DNA from: Bacteroidaceae bacterium
Lineage (GTDB): Bacteria > Bacteroidota > Bacteroidia > Bacteroidales > Bacteroidaceae
Direction: 5' to 3'
Length of the DNA stretch: 34,314 nt
Assembly: GCA_024401215.1 (NCBI GenBank)
Contig: JAKSLL010000036.1
Span: 1 to 34,314 of the forward strand
Of the stretch, positions 1 to 7,139 are shown piece by piece. The translations under genes and the position numbers were made by a program. Positions within the stretch are counted from its first letter, which is position 1, and each line of letters starts with the position of its first letter. Below the pieces are notes generated by a model. It was given only the letters and a program-made list of their open reading frames with translations. It did not search any database and was not told the origin of the DNA.

Positions 1-490
1 GAGCCCATACTGCAATCTGCTTCTGAGCCTCTTCGCTCTTCCAGTAACCTACAACGACCTTGCGAGGAACGCGCATACGAGTGCAGATGTGACCGAACTC
101 GATGTCGCCGTGAGCTGACTGGTTGAGGTTCATGAAGTCCATGTCCATTGTGTCCCATGGAATCTCAGCATTGTACTGAGTGTGGAAGTGGAGAAGTGGC
201 TTCTGAAGAGCCTGAAGACCCTTGATCCACATCTTTGCTGGAGAGAAAGTGTGCATCCAAGTGATTACACCTACACACTTCTCGTCATTGTTAGCTGCCT
301 TCATTACAGCCTCTACCTCATTTGATGAGTTAGCTGTTCCTTTATATACTACCTTGATAGGAATGATGCCAGAATTGTTAAGACCAGCAACCATTTCCTG
401 TGAGTGTCCATCTACGATTTTAACAGTTTCGCCTCCGTAAAGAAGCTGTGCTCCAGTTACCCACCAAAGCTCTACGTTTTCAAATGCCAT
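1..490 (-). CDS. araA: L-arabinose isomerase, N-terminal part (runs off left edge)
   Basis: Converts L-arabinose to L-ribulose in the cytoplasm, the first step of bacterial arabinose breakdown. The minus strand opens with ATG at 490-488 and reads without a stop to base 1, giving about 163 residues. The translation matches the N-terminal third of AraA closely: it starts [20 protein letters not shown] and contains the family blocks [24 protein letters not shown] and [19 protein letters not shown]. The rest, including the catalytic C-terminal domain, lies outside the window. It begins 35 bases after araD on the same strand, so the two are very likely co-transcribed. Codon choice is strongly biased (AAC, AAG and ATC favoured), as in the pgk fragment at the other end, which suggests high expression. 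Confidence 0.95.
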   Translation of the reverse strand, partial: MAFENVELWWVTGAQLLYGGETVKIVDGHSQEMVAGLNNSGIIPIKVVYKGTANSSNEVEAVMKAANNDEKCVGVITWMHTFSPAKMWIKGLQALQKPLLHFHTQYNAEIPWDTMDMDFMNLNQSAHGDIEFGHICTRMRVPRKVVVGYWKSEEAQKQIAVWA

Positions 491-525
491 TTTAGTTTAT
501 TTTTATAAGTTAGTTAATATTTAGA

Positions 526-1236
526 TTAGTGCTTCTGACCCTTCTGTCCGTAGTAAGCGTTAGGGCCATGCTTGCGGTTATAATGCTTTTCTACGAGGAG
601 AGGATTCATTGTTGTCATTGGATTCACGCTATAAGAGATGAATGCCATTTTTGCAACCTGCTCCATAACCTTTGCATTATAAACGGCATTGTCAGGAGAT
701 GTGCCCCATGAGAATGGGCCATGGTTCTTTACAAGAACAGCTGGTGTGTGATCTGGGTTGATCTTGCGGATATTAAGAATCTCATCAACAATGACATTAC
801 CTGTCTCAAGTTCATATTCACCTTCTACTTCTTCCTTAGTCATGTCACGAGTACATGGGATTGCCTTGTAGAAATAGTCTGCGTGAGTTGTTCCGATGTT
901 TGGAATGTCCTGTCCAGCCTGAGCGAATGCTGTTGCATAAGTAGAATGTGTATGTACTACTCCCTGGATGTTTGGGAATGCCTTGTAAAGAACAAGGTGT
1001 GTTGGTGTGTCTGAAGAAGGATTGAGCTCGCCTTCTACAACCTTACCAGTGTTAAGGTCAACAACAACCATGTCTGAAGCTTTCATGTCGTCATAACTAA
1101 CGCCAGATGGCTTGATGACAACAAGACCTTTTTCGCGGTCGATACCAGACACATTACCCCAAGTGAAGATAACGAGTCCCTGCTTAACCAAATCAAGGTT
1201 AGCTTTGAATACTTTTTCTTTAAGTTCTTCTAACAT
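526..1236 (-). CDS. araD: L-ribulose-5-phosphate 4-epimerase
   Basis: Epimerises L-ribulose 5-phosphate to D-xylulose 5-phosphate, feeding arabinose carbon into the pentose phosphate pathway. The 236-residue protein has the usual length for the class II aldolase/AraD family. Visible motifs are GNVS (27-30), KPSG (42-45), SSDTPTH (74-80) and the zinc site HTH (His95, His97) with His172 in KNHGPFSWG; Asp120 and nearby residues fit the catalytic loop. The start ATG is followed directly by the family's usual N-terminal helix ([13 protein letters not shown]). It precedes araA by 35 bases. The ribulokinase gene (araB) is not in the window and is probably beyond the left edge. The related UlaF/SgbE epimerases have similar sequences, but pairing with araA favours AraD. 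Confidence 0.95.
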   Translation of the reverse strand: MLEELKEKVFKANLDLVKQGLVIFTWGNVSGIDREKGLVVIKPSGVSYDDMKASDMVVVDLNTGKVVEGELNPSSDTPTHLVLYKAFPNIQGVVHTHSTYATAFAQAGQDIPNIGTTHADYFYKAIPCTRDMTKEEVEGEYELETGNVIVDEILNIRKINPDHTPAVLVKNHGPFSWGTSPDNAVYNAKVMEQVAKMAFISYSVNPMTTMNPLLVEKHYNRKHGPNAYYGQKGQKH

Positions 1237-1548
1237 AGTCTTTATTTTTTATTGTGAGAATAATTATTTTATATGCTGATTCATCTTCATTGATGAAATT
1301 ATAATCAGAAATGGGGTAGAATACAAACTTACACTTGTCATCTACAATGCCATCCTAAATGGATGTTATCTTCTGCATTACTATTACGTTTTTAACGTGA
1401 ATAATTGTTTACCTATCAACAGCTCTAAATCAACCACGATGTGCAGATTCACCGTTTTTCTTCGTTGTCTTACTGAAAAGATAAAAGTTGGTAATGGATA
1501 ATGGATAAATCTATTACCCATTACCAACCATATTATTAATAATGTGTA
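1237..1548 (-). promoter_or_regulatory. Intergenic control region upstream of araD
   Basis: This 312-base stretch holds no gene. On the minus strand TAAGTTTG (1331-1324) matches the Bacteroidota -7 consensus TAnnTTTG, but I find no well-spaced TTTG at -33, so a helper protein may be needed. The leader would then be about 80 bases and contains an inverted repeat TTCATC-N6-GATGAA (1280-1297). Farther upstream are a perfect palindrome ACGTT-TTT-AACGT (1386-1398) and a short repeat CATCC-TAAAT-GGATG, both possible operators. The terminator-like hairpin at 1487-1528 is listed separately. The gap suggests that araDA has its own regulated promoter rather than relying only on read-through from the symporter. 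Confidence 0.5.
1487..1528 (-). terminator. Intrinsic terminator-like hairpin after the symporter gene
   Basis: GTTGGTAATGG (1487-1497) pairs perfectly with CCATTACCAAC (1518-1528), and the stem extends imperfectly inward through TAAT/ATTA. Read on the minus strand, the hairpin starts about 20 bases past the symporter stop codon and is followed by TTTTATCTTTTC. It probably ends or attenuates the epimerase-symporter transcript before araDA. Confidence 0.7.
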
Positions 1549-3492
1549 TTACCAGAGGAGGATATAAAGAATCATTGTGATTACACAGATGCCAATTGCA
1601 CCCATTGCATAACCCTTAGTTGTGTTGAACAATTTGAGGTCGATTGGGAGAGCCTTTGGATCCTGCTTTGTATCCTTAGAGTCAGAATAGAGCCATACAC
1701 CGTTACCACCAACAAGGACGCCGAAGAAGATGAATGCCTGGAAGCCTATGTCGTTAAGGTAAGCTGTAAGTTCTGTGCTGTCACCCATAGCAAGAACAAT
1801 AATAGCTGCTACGATGAACACGATACCTGTAGCACCGAGAATCTTACCCCACTTCATCATTGCGTTCTGGTCAGCAACAGAAGGCTGCTCACACTTGATG
1901 TACTTCTTGTCCATGAGAGAGAGTGTAACGAAGAAGCAGAATACGATGATAAAGATGTAGCCAGCACGGAACTGGAATGGAACATCACCAAGGAAGATCT
2001 TGAAGATAACGCCGAGTGGGATAGTGATGATAGCTGTCCAAACAGCAGCGTTAGAAGATGCACGCTTCCAAAGAAGGCCAAGACCGAATACTGTGATGAT
2101 ACCTGGGTAGATGAAGCCTGAGTACTCCTGAATGTACTGGAATGCCTGGTCGAGGCTACCGAGAAGTGGCTGAGTAGCAACGAGAGCAATGAGGAGAGCG
2201 CAGATAGAAGTAAGACGACCTACGTTTACAAGCTTCTTGTCAGATGCTCCCTTGTTGATGTACTTCTTATAGATATCCATTGTGAAGAGGGTAGAAGTAC
2301 TGTTGAACATAGAAGCAAGAGAAGAGATGATAGCTGCAGCAAGAGCAGCGAATGAAAGACCCTTGATACCTGTTGGAGTGAAGTTACGGATGAGCCATGG
2401 GTAAGCATCGTCAGAAACATTGATTGTACCCTGAAGCTTCATCTGCTCGATATACTCTGGATGGTGCTGGAAGATGTAGTAAGCACAGATACCTGGAAGA
2501 ACTACGATGAATGGGATGACAATCTTGAGGAAGCCTGCAAATACAAGACCCTTCTTAGCTTCGTCGATGCTCTTAGCAGCAAGACCCTTCTGGATGATGT
2601 ACTGGTTGAAGCCCCAGTAACCGAGGTTTGTGAGCCATACACCGCCTACTACAGCAGCAATACCTGGTACGTTGTTGAATGCATCGGCATCGCTTGACTG
2701 CTGGATGATGAGGTGGAAGTGAGGGTCGGTTGCATTAGATCCTGTTGTCAGCTCATTGTAAATCTGGCCAAGTGCTCCGAATGCTGTTGTGCCCATCTGG
2801 TCACCGATAGTGACGAGAGCAACGTAAGCTGTGATAAGACCACCACCTACGAGGAATGTCACCTGCATAACGTCTGTCCATGCTACAGATGCGAGGCCAC
2901 CATATATAGAATAAACACCAGCGATGATGAACAAGCTGAATACGATAACCATACGCATGCTAACAACGGCGAAACCGAGGTCGAGCATTGCACCCTGAAG
3001 GTTGAGAATCTGCTCTACTGCAAGGGCTCCGAGCCATGCTACAGAAGTAAGGTTAACGAATACATAAAGGAAAAGCCAGAGGATTGAGAATGCAAGACCT
3101 ACACCATCATTGTAACGCTCGCGGAGGAACTGTGGGATAGTGAAAATCTTACGTTCAATCATAACTGGCAAAAGGAACTTACCAATCACGATAAGTGTAA
3201 CTGCTGCCATAACCTCGTATGCAGCAATAGCAATACCATCAGCGTAGCCAGTACCAGACATACCGATGAACTGCTCGGCACTAATGTTGGCGGCGATAAG
3301 AGAAGCACCTACTGCCCACCAAGTAAGAGTGTTACCTGCGAGGAAGTAGTCGTTCGCGCTCTTCTCCTTACCATCCTTATTGCGGCTGAGGAACATACCG
3401 AGACCAACAAGAAGGATGATGTAAACCACCAAAATCACGAAATCGACGGTCTGGAAACCAGATTCAGCGATTCTAGAAGCGAAATCATTCAT
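1549..3492 (-). CDS. SSS-family sodium/sugar symporter (probable arabinose or galactose uptake)
   Basis: Inner-membrane sodium:solute symporter of the SGLT-like branch, expected to bring a monosaccharide into the cell with Na+. The 647-residue protein has about 14 hydrophobic helices. It contains the branch's hallmark blocks near residues 52-78 (LAGNTLTWWAVGASLIAANI followed by SAEQFIGMSG), near 124 (FLRERYNDGVGL) and near 385 (SFAALAAAIISSLASMFNST). The length fits bacterial SGLT homologues with an extra C-terminal helix. It lies 42 bases downstream of the aldose 1-epimerase gene and upstream of araDA, so arabinose is the likeliest substrate; galactose or glucose cannot be excluded from sequence alone. 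The start at 3492 gives a short N-terminal tail before the first helix. Codon use is highly biased. Confidence 0.88.
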   Translation of the reverse strand: MNDFASRIAESGFQTVDFVILVVYIILLVGLGMFLSRNKDGKEKSANDYFLAGNTLTWWAVGASLIAANISAEQFIGMSGTGYADGIAIAAYEVMAAVTLIVIGKFLLPVMIERKIFTIPQFLRERYNDGVGLAFSILWLFLYVFVNLTSVAWLGALAVEQILNLQGAMLDLGFAVVSMRMVIVFSLFIIAGVYSIYGGLASVAWTDVMQVTFLVGGGLITAYVALVTIGDQMGTTAFGALGQIYNELTTGSNATDPHFHLIIQQSSDADAFNNVPGIAAVVGGVWLTNLGYWGFNQYIIQKGLAAKSIDEAKKGLVFAGFLKIVIPFIVVLPGICAYYIFQHHPEYIEQMKLQGTINVSDDAYPWLIRNFTPTGIKGLSFAALAAAIISSLASMFNSTSTLFTMDIYKKYINKGASDKKLVNVGRLTSICALLIALVATQPLLGSLDQAFQYIQEYSGFIYPGIITVFGLGLLWKRASSNAAVWTAIITIPLGVIFKIFLGDVPFQFRAGYIFIIVFCFFVTLSLMDKKYIKCEQPSVADQNAMMKWGKILGATGIVFIVAAIIVLAMGDSTELTAYLNDIGFQAFIFFGVLVGGNGVWLYSDSKDTKQDPKALPIDLKLFNTTKGYAMGAIGICVITMILYILLW

Positions 3493-3534
3493 TGTTTTTT
3501 GTTTTGTTTATAGTTAAAAATTATTATTCAAATA

Positions 3535-4725
3535 TTACTTGACAGAGAATTTGTATGCAGCGTGGCTGTAATACTTCTCACCTGGCTTGAGAGTTGGCTG
3601 AACCCACTCTGGCTGGTTTGGAGAGTTAGGATATTTCTGGCTTTCAAGACATACGCTTACATACTGAGGGTATTTACCATTCTTATGAGCAATCTCAAGT
3701 TCACCGTCAACCCCCTGGAAGTTACCAGTGTAGCACTGAACACCTGGCTCATTAGTGAACATCTCCATGAAGATACCTGTCTTCTTTGAATAGAGAGAAG
3801 CACAAGCCTGAGTGTCATCGCCCTTACCATCCTTATAAGTGTTAAGGCAGAAGTTATGGTCGATACCACCACGCGCATTCTTAATCTGGTCGAAGTCTGC
3901 GCCGATAGCGTCAGCAATAGCATGAGGCTTTGTGAAATCGAATGGAGTGTCAGCAACTGGCTTGATTTCACCTGTTGGAATGTAGAGTTCATTAGATGGT
4001 GTGAAGTTGTCGGCATTGATCCAGAGCTCCATGTCTGTACCTACATTGTTGAAGTCACCATTGAGGTTGTAGTAGTTGTGGTTTGTCTGGTTGATGATAG
4101 TTTCCTTGTCTGTAGTTGCCTCCCAAACCATATCGAGAGTGTTGTCATCTGTTACTGTGTATGTTGTAGTTGCAGTAACTGTTCCTGGGAAACCATTCTC
4201 TCCATCTTCGGCAATGATAGTGAGTTTTAATACATTATCACCAATCTGCTCAGCCTTGTAAACCTTGTTCATCCAACCTGTAGCACCACCGCCATGGAGG
4301 CAGTTAGGACCGTCATTGGCTGTAAGGTTGTATTCTTGTCCGTTAAGTGTGAACTTAGCTCCTGCAATACGGTTAGCATAACGTCCTACAGATGATCCAT
4401 AGTCACTTGGAGTGTTCTTTGTATCTGCATACTCATGGATATTGTCATAACCGAGAACAACATCTGTCAATTTTCCATCCTTGTCAGGAACAGAAAGTGA
4501 AACAACACGACCACCGTAGTTGGTGATGCAGACCTCCATTGTGCCTTTTGCATTCTTAAGCGTGAAAAGCTTAACTGTGTCGTTGTTGATGATAGTGTCA
4601 AATGCTGCAGGATTAAGACCTGAAGCTGTGAGTTCAAGAGCGATTACCTGCTGTTCACCTGTACATGCACAAAAGAGCGCTACTGCTGCAGCACTTCCGC
4701 ACAAAATTGTCTTTAGATTTTTCAT
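3535..4725 (-). CDS. galM: Aldose 1-epimerase (mutarotase), secreted lipoprotein form
   Basis: Interconverts alpha and beta anomers of aldoses, so that sugar released outside the inner membrane is quickly available in the form its transporter uses. The 396-residue protein has a lipoprotein-type signal (MKNLKTILCGSAAAVALFCAC, acylated Cys21; Phe at -3 is slightly off consensus), so it is probably anchored in the periplasm or outer membrane. The GalM fold follows: NYGGRVVSL (69-77), GRYANRI (114-120), His144 in LHGG, His216 in NQTNHNYYNLNG, Asp289 and the catalytic Glu361 in CLESQKYP. It is first in the operon with the symporter 42 bases downstream. Homologues in Bacteroides arabinose loci make a role in arabinose use likely. 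Codon bias suggests high expression. Confidence 0.93.
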   Translation of the reverse strand: MKNLKTILCGSAAAVALFCACTGEQQVIALELTASGLNPAAFDTIINNDTVKLFTLKNAKGTMEVCITNYGGRVVSLSVPDKDGKLTDVVLGYDNIHEYADTKNTPSDYGSSVGRYANRIAGAKFTLNGQEYNLTANDGPNCLHGGGATGWMNKVYKAEQIGDNVLKLTIIAEDGENGFPGTVTATTTYTVTDDNTLDMVWEATTDKETIINQTNHNYYNLNGDFNNVGTDMELWINADNFTPSNELYIPTGEIKPVADTPFDFTKPHAIADAIGADFDQIKNARGGIDHNFCLNTYKDGKGDDTQACASLYSKKTGIFMEMFTNEPGVQCYTGNFQGVDGELEIAHKNGKYPQYVSVCLESQKYPNSPNQPEWVQPTLKPGEKYYSHAAYKFSVK

Positions 4726-4806
4726 AAATAGGGTTAGAAATGATTTTAGTTTATAAACTTTTGGTCAAAGTTCGTGATTTTTTATATTAAAATTGTATGT
4801 AAAAAC

Positions 4807-4820
4807 ATGTTATATAACAT
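4807..4820. promoter_or_regulatory. 14-bp perfect palindrome, candidate operator upstream of galM
   Basis: ATGTTAT-ATAACAT is an exact 14-bp palindrome about 82 bases upstream of the galM start codon. Its 12-bp core TGTTATATAACA recurs at 5702-5713 before the divergent regulator gene. A weak -7-like element (GAACTTTG on the minus strand, 4773-4766) lies between it and galM, placing the palindrome at about -55, a position that would suit an activator. Confidence 0.5.
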
Positions 4821-4884
4821 AAATTTGTTAAAGTGTTGTTTTGACACTTAATTTATTCCCAAATGAATGACGTTTTTTGTATTT

Positions 4885-4976
4885 GAGGTGGTTGGAGGAT
4901 TAGTGGTTTGGGATGTTTGGGGGGGTAGTGGTTTGGGGAGGTTGTATGTTTGCTGGTTGGGGTGATAGGAGGCTTA
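4885..4976 (+). other. G-rich tract with G-quadruplex potential
   Basis: In an otherwise AT-rich spacer the plus strand becomes almost only G and T. G-tracts of three or more fall at 4910-4912, 4919-4925, 4935-4938 and 4959-4962; loops of 6, 1 and 9 bases allow a four-tract quadruplex within 4910-4938. The 12-mer TAGTGGTTTGGG occurs twice, 25 bases apart (4901 and 4926). Confidence 0.5.
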
Positions 4977-5316
4977 GTTGTTTAATAATGTCCTATTATC
5001 CATTTATTCTCAATAAAGAAAATCGACAATATATGCAGGAGTAGATAAGGAGAAGATAAAGCATATTGCACTGATAAAACTCTTCCAAAATTATGGTTGA
5101 TTAACGAATGGAGAATATACTGAGTTTCTATGTTTTTTGATTACATGTTGTAATGACGATAAAATAATAAAATCAGGGGTAAAGTACAGATGTAGTTAAA
5201 TGTTATTACTTTGTTGAAAAACATAAGAATAAATATCTGTTGTCTGATTGATTTTCTAACAATACCTTTTAGTCATAATTTAGTGTTATCGTAGTGTAAC
5301 ACACTTTTATCACAGA

Positions 5317-5401
5317 TGTTACAAGCGTAACACACGGCATGTTACACTTGTAACACCGAGCATGTTACAGATGTAACACTGAGCGTGTTACACTTGTAAC
5401 A
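5317..5401. repeat. Four tandem 16-bp palindromes at an exact 23-bp period
   Basis: TGTTACA-N2-TGTAACA occurs at 5340-5355, 5363-5378 and 5386-5401 with perfect 7-base arms and centres CT, GA and CT. A fourth copy at 5317-5332 (TGTTAC-AAGC-GTAACA) has 6-base arms. Starts are exactly 23 bases apart. The 7-base spacers are also related (CACGGCA, CCGAGCA, CTGAGCG). This could be a cooperative operator array or a non-coding tandem repeat; the unit is too short and the spacers too similar for CRISPR. Confidence 0.85.
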
Positions 5402-5451
5402 TAACTATTGGTGAAAAATAGTGTATGGTTTTATGTATGGTACTGGTTTTA

Positions 5452-5538
5452 GTTGACACATTCATTAGTTAATACTGCTCAGGTTGACACTTGCCTTGAA
5501 TGCGTCCTGATTTAGTTGACAGTGCCCCGCGGTTAGAC
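5452..5538. repeat. Three GTTGACA direct repeats about 31 bp apart, possible relict transposon end
   Basis: GTTGACA occurs at 5452-5458, 5483-5489 and 5515-5521, with a degenerate GTTAGACA at 5532. On the minus strand the units read TGTCAAC[T/C]nnAnCAG, so similarity extends beyond the heptamer. Repeated TGT-starting motifs at about 30-bp steps are typical of IS21-type terminal repeats, but no transposase gene or matching second end is present. Regulatory binding sites are the alternative. Confidence 0.4.
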
Positions 5539-5663
5539 ACTACATAGCTTCCTACAGTTTGTATTTCATCATTATTAAGTGCACAAAACAACAAAATACA
5601 TTTGGTGAAACGAATTGCTATTACTTTATCGCTTTCATTCTTTTATATGTATGACATTTTTTA

Positions 5664-5671
5664 TAACTTTG
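5664..5671 (+). promoter_or_regulatory. Probable -7 promoter element of the TPR-HTH gene
   Basis: TAACTTTG matches the Bacteroidota -7 consensus TAnnTTTG, 85 bases before the ATG at 5757. No good TTTG is seen 19-21 bases upstream. Transcription from here would start near 5678 and place the palindrome at 5702-5713 in the early transcribed region. Confidence 0.45.
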
Positions 5672-5701
5672 TAGATGATTTAACTATCAGAACAAATATA
5701 T

Positions 5702-5713
5702 TGTTATATAACA
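5702..5713. promoter_or_regulatory. 12-bp palindrome, second copy of the galM-side operator core
   Basis: TGTTATATAACA is a perfect palindrome 43 bases before the start codon at 5757 and is identical to the core of the palindrome at 4807-4820. Its half-sites TGTTA/TAACA are also those of the 23-bp-period array between them. Confidence 0.5.
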
Positions 5714-5756
5714 CCTATTTTAACATAAATAATAAAGTCTTTGTCATAATAAACAA

Positions 5757-6977
5757 ATGAAGAGAAAGTATTTGCCAAATTTCATATTTCTGTGCTTTGT
5801 TACGATTGCTATTGCATCCTGCGATATACGAAATCAAATCATAAAGTCAAAGCTTGTAGAGATAGATTCACTCATATACTCGGATGTTGACAGCGCAAAG
5901 TTTCGACTTGACGAAATTAAAAGCGAGGCTGTGGGTGCATCTGAAGATGTTTCTATGTATTATAATCTGCTTTCCATAAAGATAGACAGTGAGAAAGATA
6001 AGAAATTCACCTCTGACTCATTAGTTTGCTCTCTTGCTGATTACTATGAAACGAATGATCCAGAAGGTCATCTTGCTGAATCATATTATTATGTTGGAAG
6101 AGTAAACTCTGACTTGAAGAATGGGGAGAAATCTCTCCTTTACCTCCATAAAGCCTTATGCTGTGACAGCACAATGCTTACCTTGCCCTTAAAAAGCAGG
6201 ATATACTTTCAGATTGGAGATGTCCTCATGCGAAATCATCTTTATGAGGATGCAAAGAATATGCAGGAACTTGCTTTGTTCTATTCTAAAAATGCTGGCG
6301 ACTCGCTTTGGATGATTAAATGTAAGGATGACTTAGTGAAGTCTGCCGAATTGGCTTTGAAAGACAGTGTTGATGCTAACAGACGTACGCAGATTAGTCT
6401 CGAGATGCAGAAGATATATGAGAAAGTTAAGGTGGCTGAGCTCATGAAACAGAATTCAGCTTTGAAGGACAAATTGAATAACAAGGGTGGGGTAATTATA
6501 ATAGTATGTGCTGTTGCCTTGGCTGTTGGTGGGTTGATAGCATTTTTCTTTTTGAAAAGAAGACGTAATGGTAATGTTGATGAAACTTACTCTAATGCAC
6601 ATGAGGAGGTTAAGGTTGTGGAAGAACAGCATGCTCCCGTAAAGAGGCAATTCTATGACAAGGATATAAATGAGCTAATCTCATCAAGGGTGAATAGCGA
6701 CAAGATTTTGAAGTCTTCGGATTGGAAGTTTATTGAAGAGCGTTTCGCTGAGCAGTTACCATCATTCAAAGATTCGCTGTATGAATTGATAAATCTTTCT
6801 GACACGGAATATCATGTTTGTCTGCTCATAAAACTTGAAGTGGCGCCGTCGAATATGGCTAAATTGATGGCTATGAGCAATAGTTCGGTGTCACAAATTC
6901 GTCTCCGTCTCCAGCATAAAGTGTTTGATAACAAGGGAACGGCTAAAGACTGGGATAAATTTGTTATGTCGTTATAA
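5757..6977 (+). CDS. Membrane TPR regulator with cytoplasmic helix-turn-helix
   Basis: A 406-residue sensor-regulator of a type common in Bacteroidota. Cys22 in IASC looks like a lipobox, although with the second hydrophobic segment the leader may instead act as a plain signal or anchor. Residues about 30-230 are helical repeats of TPR character outside the membrane, including YYVGRVNSDLKNGEKSLLYLHKAL. A coiled-coil-like stretch (212-240) leads to one transmembrane helix (244-266) and a KRRR stop. The cytoplasmic tail ends in a LuxR-like HTH (346-395: LSDTEYHVCLLIKL, then AKLMAMSNSSVSQIRLRL), followed by KGTAKDWDKFVMSL, a usual ending for this family. It probably couples an envelope signal to transcription. 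Targets are unknown; the gene downstream and the sugar genes across the spacer are candidates. Confidence 0.8.
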   Translation: MKRKYLPNFIFLCFVTIAIASCDIRNQIIKSKLVEIDSLIYSDVDSAKFRLDEIKSEAVGASEDVSMYYNLLSIKIDSEKDKKFTSDSLVCSLADYYETNDPEGHLAESYYYVGRVNSDLKNGEKSLLYLHKALCCDSTMLTLPLKSRIYFQIGDVLMRNHLYEDAKNMQELALFYSKNAGDSLWMIKCKDDLVKSAELALKDSVDANRRTQISLEMQKIYEKVKVAELMKQNSALKDKLNNKGGVIIIVCAVALAVGGLIAFFFLKRRRNGNVDETYSNAHEEVKVVEEQHAPVKRQFYDKDINELISSRVNSDKILKSSDWKFIEERFAEQLPSFKDSLYELINLSDTEYHVCLLIKLEVAPSNMAKLMAMSNSSVSQIRLRLQHKVFDNKGTAKDWDKFVMSL

Positions 6978-7070
6978 CCGTAAGAAAAACAAACTGTTAC
7001 TCGCATGTTGTAAATTATTTGTAAAATTTTATTTTTCTCATATCAAATTGTGAAAATTTTGTAAATCGTA

Positions 7071-7106
7071 TTTGGACTTATCTCTCTACAAGATGTTGTA
7101 CTTTTG
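7071..7106 (+). promoter_or_regulatory. Probable promoter of the Cys-motif protein gene
   Basis: TACTTTTG (7099-7106) fits TAnnTTTG, 33 bases before the ATG at 7140. TTTG at 7071-7074 lies 24 bases upstream, slightly wider than the usual 19-21. This implies the gene can be transcribed independently of the regulator upstream, which ends 162 bases earlier. Confidence 0.55.
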
Positions 7107-7139
7107 TTTTGAATTTTTAATCACTAAAACGATTTTACT

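Larger units (their letters stand above)
4726..5756. other. Gene-free kilobase between divergent galM and the TPR-HTH regulator
   Basis: No credible gene is visible on either strand. The region holds, left to right: the galM upstream region with the palindrome at 4807-4820; a G-rich tract (4885-4976); about 300 AT-rich bases with no clear structure except TTACA-TGT-TGTAA (5143-5155); four tandem palindromes (5317-5401) preceded by a degenerate copy TGTTA-N8-TAACA (5284-5301); three GTTGACA repeats (5452-5521); and the promoter region of the next gene. It is the longest non-coding stretch in the window and may include remnants of a lost insertion. Confidence 0.7.

Noticed and set aside
529-1014. 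Plus-strand open frames over araD, and similar long frames opposite nearly every gene
   Set aside because: They lie antisense to well-recognised genes, have no family motifs and show the composition of a reversed coding strand.
5000-5280. Decayed gene in the long spacer
   Set aside because: No frame longer than a few dozen codons and no recognisable protein motif in any of the six frames; it stays unexplained AT-rich DNA.
5317-5401. Short CRISPR-like array
   Set aside because: The repeat unit is 16 bases with spacers of only 7 similar bases, and no cas gene is present; a true array has about 30-base spacers of unrelated sequence.
5452-5521. TTGACA as sigma-70 -35 boxes
   Set aside because: Bacteroidota primary promoters use TTTG and TAnnTTTG, and no TATAAT stands 17 bases downstream of the copies.
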